Origin: Flavobacteriaceae bacterium
GTDB taxonomy: Bacteria; Bacteroidota; Bacteroidia; Flavobacteriales; Flavobacteriaceae
Assembly: GCA_017857815.1 (NCBI GenBank)
Contig: JAFMCL010000005.1
Location: 31,995 to 95,994, forward strand
Length of the DNA: 64,000 nucleotides
Reading direction: 5' to 3'
A program made the translations under genes and the position numbers. This document shows, piece by piece, positions 46,463-56,123 of the stretch. The number at the start of each line of letters is the position of its first letter. The stretch's first letter is position 1. The notes beneath the pieces are model-generated. The model was not told the origin of the DNA, ran no database searches, and was given only the letters and a program-made list of their open reading frames with translations.

Positions 46463-47842
46463 ATGTACGCTATTTTAGATATAGAAACGACCGGAGGGAA
46501 GTTTAATGAAGAAGGAATTACTGAAATAGCAATCTATCGTCACGATGGACACAAGGTAACCGATCAATTTATCAGCCTAGTTAATCCAGAAAGAGCCATT
46601 CAGCCTTTTGTTGAAAGGCTAACGGGTATCAATAGTTTAATGCTTAAAAATTCCCCTCGGTTTTTTGAAATTGCCAAAAGAATTATTGAAATTACATCAG
46701 ACTGCATGATCGTTGCGCATAACGCCGATTTTGACTACCGTATTCTTAGTACAGAATTCAAGCGGTTGGGTTATACTTTTGAGCGAAATTCAATTTGTAC
46801 TGTAGCGTTTTCTCAAGAATTAATTCCTGAGATGGAATCCTATAAATTGGGTAATTTGGTCAGAGCGTTAGGCATTCCTATCAGCGATCGACACAGAGCA
46901 CAAGGAGATGCACTCGCGACAGTCAAGTTATTTGAATTACTCCTCGACAAAGACGAGAATAAAGAGATTTTAAAATCTCAAATTAAGGCTTTACATGTTC
47001 AAACAGTTCCCTCCAAATATTTAGATATTTTAGAGTTACTCCCCAACGAAACTGGAGTTTATTATATGCACAATGAAGCAGGGAAAATCATTTATATAGG
47101 GAAAAGTAAAAACATCAAACACCGGGTGAGAAACCACCTTACTGCTAGCAATAAAAAGGCTTTAAAAATTCAGAATAACCTATATCGGGTTAACCATGAA
47201 CTTACTGGAAGTGAACTGATTGCATTGTTAAAAGAGCAACATGAAATAAAGAAAAATCAACCCCCCTTTAATCGAGATGGACGCTATCGAATCTATCCTA
47301 TTGGAATAAGAGTAGACTACGATAAAGTTTATCATAATCTTGAGTTAGAACAAATAAGAAATGATAGAGAATATGTTATGGCTTTTAAAAATGGGGGCTT
47401 TGCCAAGAAAGTACTCGCTGCGTCTATAAAAGCTTTCAAATTATGTCAAAATCATTCTTCATTAAAAGTGAGTGAAAAGTCATGTAATGATTATAAAAAA
47501 GGGGATTGTAATGGGGCTTGTTTGGCCGTTGAAAGTGCTACCGAATACAATCAACGTATCGCTGATTTTGTCAAGGATAAAGACTATCCCCACGATGATT
47601 TTTTAATGATCGAAAAAGGGAGAAAAGATGGCGAGTACAGTTTTATTTATATTCAAAGTCAAATATTTAAGGGTTATGGTTATTTTGAATTAAATTATCA
47701 AATTAATACCCTAAATAAATTAACTAAAAGGATGATTTCAATAGAAAACAACTCGGATTGTAAAGCTCTAGTGATGTCGTTCATCTCCAAGAAAAAATAC
47801 AGAAAATTAATACCTTTAAACAAAGGGGAGTTTGAAAAATAG
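46463..47842 (+). CDS. DnaQ-type 3'-5' exonuclease fused to GIY-YIG nuclease domain
   Basis: A 459-residue two-domain nuclease. Residues 1-170 are a DEDDh exonuclease like PolIII epsilon: LDIETTGG (Asp5, Glu7), VAHNADFDYRIL (about 90-101), HRAQGDALATVKLF (about 141-154). Residues about 195-275 are a UvrC-type GIY-YIG domain: ETGVYYMHNEAGKIIYIGKSKNIKHRVRNHL. A cysteine-containing tail (about 345-360, with KSCNDYKKGDCNGAC) follows, as in UvrC/Cho relatives. It lacks the UvrC HhH and RNase H-like parts. A Cho-like repair incision role coupled to exonuclease is an inference; such fusions occur in several bacterial phyla. Confidence 0.9.
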   Translation: MYAILDIETTGGKFNEEGITEIAIYRHDGHKVTDQFISLVNPERAIQPFVERLTGINSLMLKNSPRFFEIAKRIIEITSDCMIVAHNADFDYRILSTEFKRLGYTFERNSICTVAFSQELIPEMESYKLGNLVRALGIPISDRHRAQGDALATVKLFELLLDKDENKEILKSQIKALHVQTVPSKYLDILELLPNETGVYYMHNEAGKIIYIGKSKNIKHRVRNHLTASNKKALKIQNNLYRVNHELTGSELIALLKEQHEIKKNQPPFNRDGRYRIYPIGIRVDYDKVYHNLELEQIRNDREYVMAFKNGGFAKKVLAASIKAFKLCQNHSSLKVSEKSCNDYKKGDCNGACLAVESATEYNQRIADFVKDKDYPHDDFLMIEKGRKDGEYSFIYIQSQIFKGYGYFELNYQINTLNKLTKRMISIENNSDCKALVMSFISKKKYRKLIPLNKGEFEK

Positions 47843-47878
47843 TTTTTTTTATCTTAAATTCACTTTAAACAAAAAGTT

Positions 47879-48697
47879 TTGAAAAAAAAAATTTGGAGAC
47901 ATCGTTTACATGAAATAATCTATGAGGCCGACACTCCAGCAGGAAAAGCATTTGATCTTATTCTCCTAATATTCATTCTACTAAGTGTTATTTTAGTAGC
48001 TCTCGAAAGTGTTGATTGGATTGATCAAGAATATCACTCAGTACTCAATGTAGCGGAATGGTTTATCACAATTCTTTTTACCATTGAATACGCACTACGT
48101 GTCATTTCAATTAAAAAACCTTCTGTCTATATTTTTAGTTTTTATGGAATTATAGATCTTGTTTCTACCCTGCCAAAATATCTTTCATTATTTTTCTTCG
48201 GGACACAATCTTTGATAACTTTAAGAGCTTTAAGGCTCCTTAGGGTCTTTAGGATTTTGAAACTCACCCGCTACATAGGAGAATCAAACAGTTTAGTAAA
48301 AGCAATGGCCGCCAGTAAAACAAAAATTTTGGTTTTCATGTTTGGCGTTGTAATTCTGTGTGTGATTTTTGGATCATTAATGTACATGATTGAAAGTGAC
48401 GAAAGTGGTTTTAGTAGCATCCCTAGAAGTATCTATTGGTGCATTGTTACCTTAACAACAGTGGGTTATGGCGATATTGCTCCCACAAGTCCTTTCGGGC
48501 AGTTTATTGCCTCAGTCATAATGATTCTAGGTTATGGCATCATCGCTGTTCCTACAGGAATTGTTTCTGCGGAGTTTGCCCAACAGAACACGAGAGTTCA
48601 TAAAAACACCCAAGCTTGTCCCAATTGTATGACAGCAGAACATAAGGATGATGCGGTATATTGTCATAATTGTGGTGAAATTCTTAATGATGTCTAA
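47879..48697 (+). CDS. Voltage-gated K+ channel-type ion transporter with C-terminal zinc ribbon
   Basis: Six-helix Kv-type channel, 272 residues. S1-S3 lie about 22-105; S4 carries regularly spaced arginines (RALRLLRVFRILKLTR, about 116-131); S5 is about 150-168; the selectivity filter TLTTVGYGDIAP is at about 193-204; S6 is about 210-230. The cytosolic tail ends with CPNC...CHNC (about residues 245-267), a zinc-ribbon-like four-cysteine motif. The start is a TTG at 47879 (KKKIWRHRLHEII after the initiator); there is no ATG in the region. Overlaps miaA by 8 bases. Confidence 0.9.
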   Translation: MKKKIWRHRLHEIIYEADTPAGKAFDLILLIFILLSVILVALESVDWIDQEYHSVLNVAEWFITILFTIEYALRVISIKKPSVYIFSFYGIIDLVSTLPKYLSLFFFGTQSLITLRALRLLRVFRILKLTRYIGESNSLVKAMAASKTKILVFMFGVVILCVIFGSLMYMIESDESGFSSIPRSIYWCIVTLTTVGYGDIAPTSPFGQFIASVIMILGYGIIAVPTGIVSAEFAQQNTRVHKNTQACPNCMTAEHKDDAVYCHNCGEILNDV

Positions 48698-49547
48698 AAA
48701 AGTATTAATCTATGTTGCAGGACCAACAGCTGTAGGGAAAACTACTTATAGCATAAAGCTTGCAAAAGAGTTAAATACTGAAATAATTTCCTGTGATTCG
48801 CGTCAGTGTTACAAAGAAATGCAAATAGGCACGGCTGTCCCTTCTCAAGATGAACTCAATGAAGTGCCGCATCATTTTATTCAACATAAAAGTATTTTTG
48901 AATCTTATGGTGCTGGAGATTTTGAAAGAGAAGCACTTGTCCTTTTACAAGAGCTTTTTAAAACAAAAGACAATGTCATAATGGTTGGTGGGTCTGGGCT
49001 TTATGCAAAAGCATTGATGGAAGGACTCAACCAATTCCCATTAGTAAACGAAACAGCTAAAAACACTGTTGCTACAGTTCACAATCAAAATGGAATTGAA
49101 GGTCTTCAGCAACTGCTTTTCGAGAAAGATCCTGAATATTTCAAAAAAGTAGACCTCAATAATTCTCGACGTTTGATTAGAGCACTAGAAATCTGTGAAA
49201 CTTCAGGTGAACCCTACTCTAGCTTTTTAAATCAACCCAAAGAAAAGCGTCCTTTTAAATCAAAAACAATTTTGTTGCATCTTCCAAGACCTGTTTTATA
49301 TGATCGAATAAATTCTAGGGTAGATGAAATGATTAAAATGGGCCTTCGTGAAGAAGCTGAGAAGCTCTATTCAAGCAAAGATTTAAAATCTCTTCAAACA
49401 GTTGGATATAAAGAATGGTTTCGTTTTTTTGACAGAAAAATCTCACTTGAAGAAGTGATAGAAGAAATTAAAAAAAATACGCGACGCTATGCTAAAAGAC
49501 AGATGACATGGTTCAACCATCTGTCTTATAGTGACTTAACAAAATAA
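48690..49547 (+). CDS. miaA: tRNA dimethylallyltransferase
   Basis: Adds the dimethylallyl group to A37 of tRNAs reading UNN codons (first step of ms2i6A). In 285 residues: P-loop GPTAVGKTTYS (about 9-19), ISCDSRQCYKEMQIGTAVPS (about 33-52), VPHHFIQHKS, MVGGSGLYAKALMEGL (about 97-112), NSRRLIRALEI (about 154-164) and the C-terminal KNTRRYAKRQMTWF. Start at ATG 48690 (MSKKVLIYVAGP); an adjacent ATG at 48687 is equally possible. The start lies inside the 3' end of the channel gene. Confidence 0.96.
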   Translation: MSKKVLIYVAGPTAVGKTTYSIKLAKELNTEIISCDSRQCYKEMQIGTAVPSQDELNEVPHHFIQHKSIFESYGAGDFEREALVLLQELFKTKDNVIMVGGSGLYAKALMEGLNQFPLVNETAKNTVATVHNQNGIEGLQQLLFEKDPEYFKKVDLNNSRRLIRALEICETSGEPYSSFLNQPKEKRPFKSKTILLHLPRPVLYDRINSRVDEMIKMGLREEAEKLYSSKDLKSLQTVGYKEWFRFFDRKISLEEVIEEIKKNTRRYAKRQMTWFNHLSYSDLTK

Positions 49548-49632
49548 ATTTATTCCATTTCAATTTAAAGATTTAAAGAGCCTTACGATCAAGATCTTAA
49601 GTTTAATTTTACTTTACTAAATGATACCCATC

Positions 49633-50835
49633 ATGAAAACCCTTAAAATTTTAGCGTTATTTTTAATAATCATAAATTGTTCAAAAAGCGATGAAACCAA
49701 TGAATCTAAACCTGTTGTAAATAATAAATATTTAATCTCTTCGGAGCTTTTAAGATCTCACAGTGCTTCTGTCTTAGGAATTGTTGCAAGTGCAGCTGTC
49801 TCATTAGATGATCTGTCAGCTCCCCTTAAAAATATTGAGGCTTACAAAATAAAATACAAAACTTCAGATGTAGATGGAAGTGAAATTGAGGCCTCAGGGG
49901 TTGTTTTTGTTCCTCAAAGTGATGCCGAAATGCCTATTATATCCTATCAGCATGGTACTATCTCTGACAATGATAATGCGCCTTCAAATGTCGAAAGTTT
50001 AGGAAAAGATGAATATACTATAATGGCAGTATTTTCAAGTTTTGGCTTTGTGGTCTCCATGCCTGATTACATTGGTTATGGCGCTTCGGTTGCTTCTGCG
50101 CATCCTTATGAACATGGAAAAAGTCTTGGTTCAACAAGTTATGACATGCTAAAAGCAACCAAGGAGTTTTTGACTAATAAAGAAGTAAAATCCAATAACA
50201 AACTTTTTTTGTTGGGTTATTCAGAAGGTGGTTATGCGACACTGGCATTTCAAAAATATCTTGAAAACAAAGGTGATCTTTCAATCACGCATTCGCTCCC
50301 AGGTGCAGGAGCTTATAATAAAACTGAATTTTCTAAAAACATATTAAATCAGAACATAGAACTTCCGCACATGGCTAATTATCTTTGGGTATTGTATACC
50401 TATAATAGAATTTACGAGAACTTAAGAAGGCCGTGGAGTGATTACGTTATAGCTCCATATGCTGAAGTATTAACAAACATTAATTCAAAGGACATCGCCC
50501 AAATTAGTCTAGATGAATTTGAAACCAATCCTCAGAAATTATTTACGGCTGATTTTATTAAAAACTTAAATGAAGAAACAGATGAAGCGTTTTTAAGTGC
50601 ATTGTCTGACAACGACCTTTTAGATTGGACTCCCATTGCACCTATCACTTTTTACCATGGGACGGAAGATCAATTCGTTTATCCATTAAATTCAATTTCA
50701 GCGGCCGCAGCTTTAAAAGAAAAAAGTACAGAGGTAACATATGTCCCCATGGAAGGGGAAAATCATTTTACTGGATCTAAAGAATATTTTAAAAGAGTTC
50801 GAATTAAAATTAACGAGATTTTATCACGCAATTGA
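49633..50835 (+). CDS. Alpha/beta-hydrolase lipoprotein (secretory lipase-like)
   Basis: Exported hydrolase, 400 residues. Signal [16 protein letters not shown] places a lipidated Cys at 16. The fold resembles secretory lipases / feruloyl esterase-like hydrolases: [23 protein letters not shown] (oxyanion side, about 85-107), [10 protein letters not shown], nucleophile elbow GYSEGGY with the Ser near 200, and the late acid/His region [12 protein letters not shown] and [13 protein letters not shown] (His near 378). ATG 49633 is chosen over 49621 because the signal peptide starts there. The last 12 bases overlap purC, which converges. Confidence 0.85.
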   Translation: MKTLKILALFLIIINCSKSDETNESKPVVNNKYLISSELLRSHSASVLGIVASAAVSLDDLSAPLKNIEAYKIKYKTSDVDGSEIEASGVVFVPQSDAEMPIISYQHGTISDNDNAPSNVESLGKDEYTIMAVFSSFGFVVSMPDYIGYGASVASAHPYEHGKSLGSTSYDMLKATKEFLTNKEVKSNNKLFLLGYSEGGYATLAFQKYLENKGDLSITHSLPGAGAYNKTEFSKNILNQNIELPHMANYLWVLYTYNRIYENLRRPWSDYVIAPYAEVLTNINSKDIAQISLDEFETNPQKLFTADFIKNLNEETDEAFLSALSDNDLLDWTPIAPITFYHGTEDQFVYPLNSISAAAALKEKSTEVTYVPMEGENHFTGSKEYFKRVRIKINEILSRN

Positions 50836-51774
50836 ATTCAAATATTCAAGGACATTGCTTTGGATGCGTTTCTGGATATTATCGATTGGAGCTTTAACAA
50901 AAATTTTTCCAGTAATTTTTTCATACAATTCAATATAGCGGTCCGAAACAGATTGAATGTATTCGTCACTCATGTGAGGAGTATTCTGTCCCTCAAGACC
51001 CTGAAAGCCATTTGAAATAAGCCATTGACGTACAAACTCCTTGGAGAGTTGTTTTTGTGCTTCTCCCCTGTCCTGTCGTTCCTGATATCCCTCGGCATAA
51101 AAATAACGCGAAGAGTCAGGCGTGTGAATTTCATCAATAAGCACAATCTTACCATCAGTAGTTTTTCCAAACTCATATTTGGTATCAACCAATATCAGTC
51201 CCTGTTTTTGAGCAATTTCTGTCCCTCTTTGAAAAAGAGCACGTGTATATTTTTCTAATTGTAGGTAGTCTTTCTCATTAACAATGCCTTTTGTTATGAT
51301 TTCTTGTTTAGATATGTCTTCATCATGTCCCTCTTCCGCTTTGGTTGCAGGCGTAATGATTGGCTGTGGAAAAGGATCATTCAATATCATACCCTCTGGC
51401 ATATCAACGCCACACAAGATTCTCTTACCCAATTTATATTCTCTGGCAGCATGTCCGGACATATAACCTCTAATGACCATTTCAACTTTAAAAGGATCAC
51501 ACTTTTTTCCAATGGCAACATTTGGATCGGGTGTCGCAATTAACCAGTTAGGGACGATGTCAGCAGTAGCTTCCATCATTTGCGTCGCGATTTGATTCAA
51601 AATTTGTCCTTTAAATGGAATCCCTTTTGGCATTACAACATCGAAAGCGGAAAGACGATCTGTGGCAACCATAATTAAAAGGTCATTTTCAAGACTGTAG
51701 ACCTCTCTAACTTTTCCAGTATATTTTGATTTTTGTTTAGGAAATGTAAAATTAGAACTTATGATAGTGTTCAT
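50824..51774 (-). CDS. purC: Phosphoribosylaminoimidazole-succinocarboxamide synthase
   Basis: SAICAR synthetase of purine synthesis; joins CAIR with aspartate using ATP. The 316-residue protein is the longer type common in Bacteroidetes: [40 protein letters not shown] (first 56 residues, read in parts), [18 protein letters not shown] (about 98-115), the ATP-site [11 protein letters not shown] (about 200-210), and [12 protein letters not shown] (about 219-230). 9 nt downstream of phoH on the same strand, so probably cotranscribed with it. Confidence 0.96.
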   Translation of the reverse strand: MNTIISSNFTFPKQKSKYTGKVREVYSLENDLLIMVATDRLSAFDVVMPKGIPFKGQILNQIATQMMEATADIVPNWLIATPDPNVAIGKKCDPFKVEMVIRGYMSGHAAREYKLGKRILCGVDMPEGMILNDPFPQPIITPATKAEEGHDEDISKQEIITKGIVNEKDYLQLEKYTRALFQRGTEIAQKQGLILVDTKYEFGKTTDGKIVLIDEIHTPDSSRYFYAEGYQERQDRGEAQKQLSKEFVRQWLISNGFQGLEGQNTPHMSDEYIQSVSDRYIELYEKITGKIFVKAPIDNIQKRIQSNVLEYLNSIA

Positions 51775-51783
51775 TGTAGAAAT

Positions 51784-52737
51784 TTAGTTTGTATGCTCAA
51801 TGTGTTTGTAAGCGTCAATTACCTTTTTAACCAATGGGTGTCTAATTACATCCTTTTCGTCTAAGGTCGCAATTCCAATACCTTTTGTTTCTTTTAAAAT
51901 TAAGAGCGCTTCCTTAAGTCCCGAAATAACTCTTCTCGGCAAATCGATTTGTCCAGGATCACCGGTGATAATAAATCTTGCATTACGTCCCATCCTTGTT
52001 AAAAACATTTTCATTTGAGCATGGGTAGTGTTTTGAGCCTCATCCAAAATCACAAAAGCATTGTCTAGGGTTCGTCCTCGCATAAATGCCAAAGGTGCAA
52101 TTTGAATAATTCCATTTTCTATGTGAGCGCTTAGCTTCTCGGGCGGTATCATATCTCGAAGTGCATCATATAGTGGTTGCATGTAAGGATCCAGTTTTTC
52201 TTTAAGATCTCCTGGAAGAAAGCCAAGGTTTTCTCCTGCTTCAACGGCAGGACGCGTCAGAATAATTCGCTTTACTTCTTTTTCTTTTAAAGCCTTAACA
52301 GCAAGGGCAACTGCTGTATAGGTTTTACCCGTTCCAGCCGGACCGATAGCAAAAACCATATCATTCTCATTGGCAAGGGTTACCAATTTTTGTTGGTTAT
52401 GGGTCTGGGCTTTTATCAATTTTCCACTTACACCATGAACTATATAAGCGTCTTTCCCGCTTCCTGAATCATAATCACTCTTGTCATTTGCGGTTACAAC
52501 CCTTTCGATAATTTCGTCTGTTAAACTGTTATATTTCCCAAAATGCGTAATCAACATATTGATACGCTTTTCAAACTCTTCCAGTACTTCTTCTTCACCG
52601 AATGCCTTTAAGGTATTTCCCCTGGCTACAACTTTAAGTTTGGGAAAATAGGAGCGGAATTTTTCAATTTGTGCGTTTTGTTCTCCAAAAAATTCTTGGG
52701 AATTCACATCTGTCAGGTCAATTTTTATCTCATTCAA
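51784..52737 (-). CDS. PhoH-family ATPase/RNA helicase-like protein
   Basis: Cytosolic P-loop ATPase of the PhoH/YbeZ type, linked in other bacteria to RNA handling with YbeY. In 317 residues: an N-terminal KH-like segment (about 30-75), GKLIKAQTHNQQKLV, Walker A IGPAGTGKTYTAVALAV (about 131-147), RPAVEAGENLGFLPGDLKEK (about 167-186), Walker B AFVILDEAQNTTHAQMKMFLTRMG (about 228-251) and ITGDPGQIDLP. Full length. Divergent from the SAM hydrolase gene; upstream of purC. Confidence 0.95.
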   Translation of the reverse strand: MNEIKIDLTDVNSQEFFGEQNAQIEKFRSYFPKLKVVARGNTLKAFGEEEVLEEFEKRINMLITHFGKYNSLTDEIIERVVTANDKSDYDSGSGKDAYIVHGVSGKLIKAQTHNQQKLVTLANENDMVFAIGPAGTGKTYTAVALAVKALKEKEVKRIILTRPAVEAGENLGFLPGDLKEKLDPYMQPLYDALRDMIPPEKLSAHIENGIIQIAPLAFMRGRTLDNAFVILDEAQNTTHAQMKMFLTRMGRNARFIITGDPGQIDLPRRVISGLKEALLILKETKGIGIATLDEKDVIRHPLVKKVIDAYKHIEHTN

Positions 52738-52759
52738 AGGTTTCTCAGTTAAAAAGATT

Positions 52760-52767
52760 TAATTTTG
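52760..52767 (+). promoter_or_regulatory. Minus-7 box of the SAM hydrolase-gldF-gldG operon
   Basis: TAATTTTG, full match to TAnnTTTG, 55 nt before the ATG at 52823; no second strong box nearer the start. Confidence 0.45.
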
Positions 52768-52822
52768 TGAAGGCTATCTTTATTAATATTCAAATTTAAA
52801 TAATTTTTAGAATTAAACTCCT

Positions 52823-53653
52823 ATGCCAATAGTAACTTTACTTACTGATTTTGGAAATAAAGATTACTTTGTTGCTGCAGTTAAAGGTGCCATAATTAAT
52901 GAGGTTGAAAACCCCTTAATTATCGATATAACCCACGAAATTCAACCTTACAATCATACACAAGCTGCCTATGTGTTAAAAAACACTTTTAGGTCATTTC
53001 CGGAAGGTTCGATTCATATTATAGGCGTTGAATCTGAAAAAACTCCTGAAAACAAACACATTGCTATGCTTTTTGAAGGTCACTATTTTATAGGAGCTGA
53101 CAATGGTATATTGTCAATGGTTCGAGAGAATTTAAAAGCCGAAAAAATCGTTGAAATCAATATCCATCAAAATGTTTCCACGACATTTCCTGTTTTGGAC
53201 ATCTTCGTCAAAGTAGCTGCACATATTTCTCGAAAAGGACAACTGGAAGTTATTGGTAAATCTACAAAAATCATTAAAGAACTTACCAACGTTAATCCTG
53301 TTGTTAATAATAAAGGTGACCAAATCGTGGGAAGTGTAATCTATGTTGACAACTATGGTAATGTAATTACTAATATTACCCGTAAATTATTTCAAGAAGT
53401 TGGAAAGTCAAGGGCTTTTACCATCTTTGCTAGAAATATTAAATTCAAAAAAGTGGTAGAGTCCTATGGAGATGCGATCGATTTTTCTATTCCAAAGGAA
53501 AAACGTGACGAAGATGGAAAGAAAATTGCGCTTTTTAATTCTGCTGATCATTTAGAATTAGCAATATACAAGAGTAATCCTCAAACTGTTGGAAGTGCCT
53601 ATTCTCTTTTTGGACTTGAATATCGAGAAGCTATAACCGTTAATTTCGAATAG
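52823..53653 (+). CDS. SAM hydrolase (DUF62 / SAM hydroxide adenosyltransferase)
   Basis: Member of the fluorinase-like superfamily; non-halogenase members use water to split S-adenosylmethionine into adenosine and methionine. In 276 residues: VTLLTDFGNKDYFVAAVKG (residues 4-22; Asp in TDFG), IIDITHEIQPYNHTQAAYVL (about 33-52; His in the conserved ITH), YFIGADNGILS (about 91-101) and VDNYGNVITNI (about 173-183). No halide-binding insertion can be recognised. Leads an operon with gldF (2-nt gap) and gldG. Confidence 0.92.
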   Translation: MPIVTLLTDFGNKDYFVAAVKGAIINEVENPLIIDITHEIQPYNHTQAAYVLKNTFRSFPEGSIHIIGVESEKTPENKHIAMLFEGHYFIGADNGILSMVRENLKAEKIVEINIHQNVSTTFPVLDIFVKVAAHISRKGQLEVIGKSTKIIKELTNVNPVVNNKGDQIVGSVIYVDNYGNVITNITRKLFQEVGKSRAFTIFARNIKFKKVVESYGDAIDFSIPKEKRDEDGKKIALFNSADHLELAIYKSNPQTVGSAYSLFGLEYREAITVNFE

Positions 53654-53655
53654 TA

Positions 53656-54387
53656 ATGTGGGCCATCGCAAAAAGAGAATTGAATTTATTTTTTAGCAGT
53701 GCTATTGGTTACTTGACCCTAGGATTGTTTCTTACGATAAGTACTTTATTCGTTTGGTTTTTTGACACAGAATTTAATGCTTTAAATTCAGGATTTGCGG
53801 ATATGAATGTGTTTTTCACGCTCACTCCATGGCTTTTGATGTTTTTGATTCCAGTAATTGGTATGAGGAGTTTCTCTGATGAGATTCATTCGGGCACTTT
53901 AGAGCTTTTATTGACTAAACCTATTGGTATATGGAACTTGGTTATTGGTAAATTCTTAGGCGGATTCTTTTTACTTCTTTTGGCACTTCTTCCTACACTT
54001 GTATATTTTATTGCCATTAATGAACTAAAAGTAGATAATGTTTCGGTTGACTGGGGAAGCACATTCTCAGGCTATCTTGGTCTTCTTTTTTTAGGGTCTG
54101 GATTCCTGTCGATATCCATTTTTTCTTCGCTCCTCTCCCGAAACCAAGTAACAGGATTTCTTGTAGCAATTCTTATTATTTTTTTTCAGTTTTATCTGTG
54201 GAGCGGAATCGCTGACCTTTCCCATGATGCTTTGATTTACGACATCATCAATGAAATTGGAATACAGGAACATTATTACAGTATGAGTTTAGGAGTAATA
54301 GCGATAAAAGACCTAATTTACTTTATTGGTTTAAACTCCATTTTCCTTTATTCCTGTACGTTTTTATTAAAACAAATTAAAAGATAA
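53656..54387 (+). CDS. gldF: Gliding-motility ABC transporter permease GldF
   Basis: ABC-2 type permease of the GldAFG transporter required for gliding in Flavobacterium. The 243-residue protein has six hydrophobic segments and the ABC-2 landmark AIAKRELNLFFSSAIGYLTL at the N-terminus, FFTLTPWLLMFLIPVIGMRSFSDE and GTLELLLTKPIGIWNLVIGKFLGG between helices. Its position between a SAM hydrolase gene and gldG is a familiar flavobacterial order. The ATPase partner gldA is not in the window. Confidence 0.93.
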   Translation: MWAIAKRELNLFFSSAIGYLTLGLFLTISTLFVWFFDTEFNALNSGFADMNVFFTLTPWLLMFLIPVIGMRSFSDEIHSGTLELLLTKPIGIWNLVIGKFLGGFFLLLLALLPTLVYFIAINELKVDNVSVDWGSTFSGYLGLLFLGSGFLSISIFSSLLSRNQVTGFLVAILIIFFQFYLWSGIADLSHDALIYDIINEIGIQEHYYSMSLGVIAIKDLIYFIGLNSIFLYSCTFLLKQIKR

Positions 54388-54394
54388 TATTCAT

Positions 54395-56053
54395 TTGAAA
54401 AACCTATATCCTCTTTTAAAAACGTTGATAATCATTATTGTTTTGATGGTAATAGGACAATGGATTAACCTTCGTTATGATTTAACTAAAAATCAACGCT
54501 ACACACTTTCTTCTCATACAAAGGAGTTGTTAAAAAATGTTGATCAACCTTTAAAAATCGATATTTTTTTGGAGGGAAAGCTTCCCGCTGAATTTCTGAG
54601 ACTGAGAAAAGAAGTCTCTGAATTGATTAAAAGCTTTCAACAGCATACGGATCAAATAGTATATGAATACATTGATCCTTTTGAAGGTGCGAAAGACACC
54701 AACAGTTTGGTTGATGAAATGAAAAGCTTTGGAATTACCCCAGAGTACATTGTCCAAAATCAAAGTCAAGGAGTTGAGCAAACGGTCGTATTCCCTTGGG
54801 CAATGGTGAGTGATGGCACTAGAACAATGCTGATTCCCTTGATTCAGAAAAATTTGGGAGACAATAAACAGCAAAAAATAAACCGATCAATTGAACATCT
54901 TGAGTTCCAATTCTATAACGCGCTATACAAATTGGCCCAAAAAAACAAAGAAGCGATTGCTGTTCTAACTTCCCATGGTGCCTCTAAGGACATCGTGGTA
55001 GCAGACTTCATGAGGAGTTTACAACCCTACTATCAGTTGGCCGCTTTTGACTTAAAAGCCTTAAAAAATGAACCTGAAAAAACAATTGAAAATCTTAATC
55101 GATTTAAGATGTTGATTGTCTCAAACCCATCAAAGACTTTTACTAACGAAGAAAAATATCTGTTTGATCAATACACATTGCAAGGGGGAAAAAGCTTGTG
55201 GATGATCAACCCAACCACGATTAATCGGGACAGCCTGTTTAGTCTAAGTGGAAAATCAATGGCAGTTTCAAAAAAGTACAATCTGGGAGATCTTTTTTTT
55301 AAATACGGTCTGAGATTAAAAAATGACTTGGTAAAAGATTTATACTCAGCCCCTATAGTTTTGGCAAATGGGGAACAAAACAATTCGCAATATCTTCCGA
55401 TGCCTTGGACCTATTATGGATTGCCACTCCCAAATGAAAATCATCCAATTGGAAAAAGTGCAGGAAATGTATTACTTCAATTCCCTTCTTCAATTGATAC
55501 TTTAAAAAATAATATAAATAAGACGATCTTATTAAAAAGCTCTGCATTTACAAAAACGATTAAAACTCCAGTAACTGTTTACCTCAGTGAAGCTGCAGAA
55601 AAATTGATTCCCTCTGAATTTAATGAGCCTTCACGAAATCTTGCAGTTTTATTGAAAGGAAAATTCAATTCTGCTTTTAACAACCGAATAAAGCCCGTAA
55701 AGCTGACGAAAAACTTGAGTAAAGGCGCAAGTGAGATTATTGTTATTGCAGATGGTAATATTGCTGAAAATCAAGTCGATAAAGGCAATCCACTGGAATT
55801 GGGTTTCGACAAATGGACCAATAATTTCTATGCAAACAAAGTTTTCTTACAAAACTGTGTTCATTATTTAATGGGTAACTTCCCCCTACTAGAGATTCGT
55901 AATAAGGAAGTTGAAATTAGTTTTTTAGATCCTAAAAAAGTTGCAAATCAAGAAAGTTTATGGAAAGCCTCAATGTTAGTTTTACCCTTAATCATACTTG
56001 CCATTTTAGGTTTTATTTTGTTTAGATATCGAATAAATAAATTTGGTCAATAA
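54395..56053 (+). CDS. gldG: Gliding-motility ABC transporter component GldG
   Basis: Membrane-anchored periplasmic partner of GldF. In 552 residues: an N-terminal anchor (about 5-22), the ABC_transp_aux domain (about 35-430: LSSHTKELLKNVDQPLKIDIFLEGKLPAEFLRL, AIAVLTSHG, KMLIVSNPSKTFTNEEKYLFDQY) and a C-terminal helix (about 525-545; VLPLIILAILGFILFRYRINK). The start is a TTG at 54395, 7 nt after the gldF stop; no ATG lies nearby in frame (KNLYPLLKTL follows the initiator). Presumably translated from the gldF mRNA. Confidence 0.93.
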   Translation: MKNLYPLLKTLIIIIVLMVIGQWINLRYDLTKNQRYTLSSHTKELLKNVDQPLKIDIFLEGKLPAEFLRLRKEVSELIKSFQQHTDQIVYEYIDPFEGAKDTNSLVDEMKSFGITPEYIVQNQSQGVEQTVVFPWAMVSDGTRTMLIPLIQKNLGDNKQQKINRSIEHLEFQFYNALYKLAQKNKEAIAVLTSHGASKDIVVADFMRSLQPYYQLAAFDLKALKNEPEKTIENLNRFKMLIVSNPSKTFTNEEKYLFDQYTLQGGKSLWMINPTTINRDSLFSLSGKSMAVSKKYNLGDLFFKYGLRLKNDLVKDLYSAPIVLANGEQNNSQYLPMPWTYYGLPLPNENHPIGKSAGNVLLQFPSSIDTLKNNINKTILLKSSAFTKTIKTPVTVYLSEAAEKLIPSEFNEPSRNLAVLLKGKFNSAFNNRIKPVKLTKNLSKGASEIIVIADGNIAENQVDKGNPLELGFDKWTNNFYANKVFLQNCVHYLMGNFPLLEIRNKEVEISFLDPKKVANQESLWKASMLVLPLIILAILGFILFRYRINKFGQ

Positions 56054-56092
56054 CTTTTTATAAGTTCATTTCAATATGATTTGCTTAAACTT

Positions 56093-56100
56093 TATATTTG
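56093..56100 (+). promoter_or_regulatory. Minus-7 box of dnaN
   Basis: TATATTTG, full match, 23 nt before the ATG at 56124. Confidence 0.55.
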
Positions 56101-56123
56101 ATTAAAATTATACACTTTCTTAT

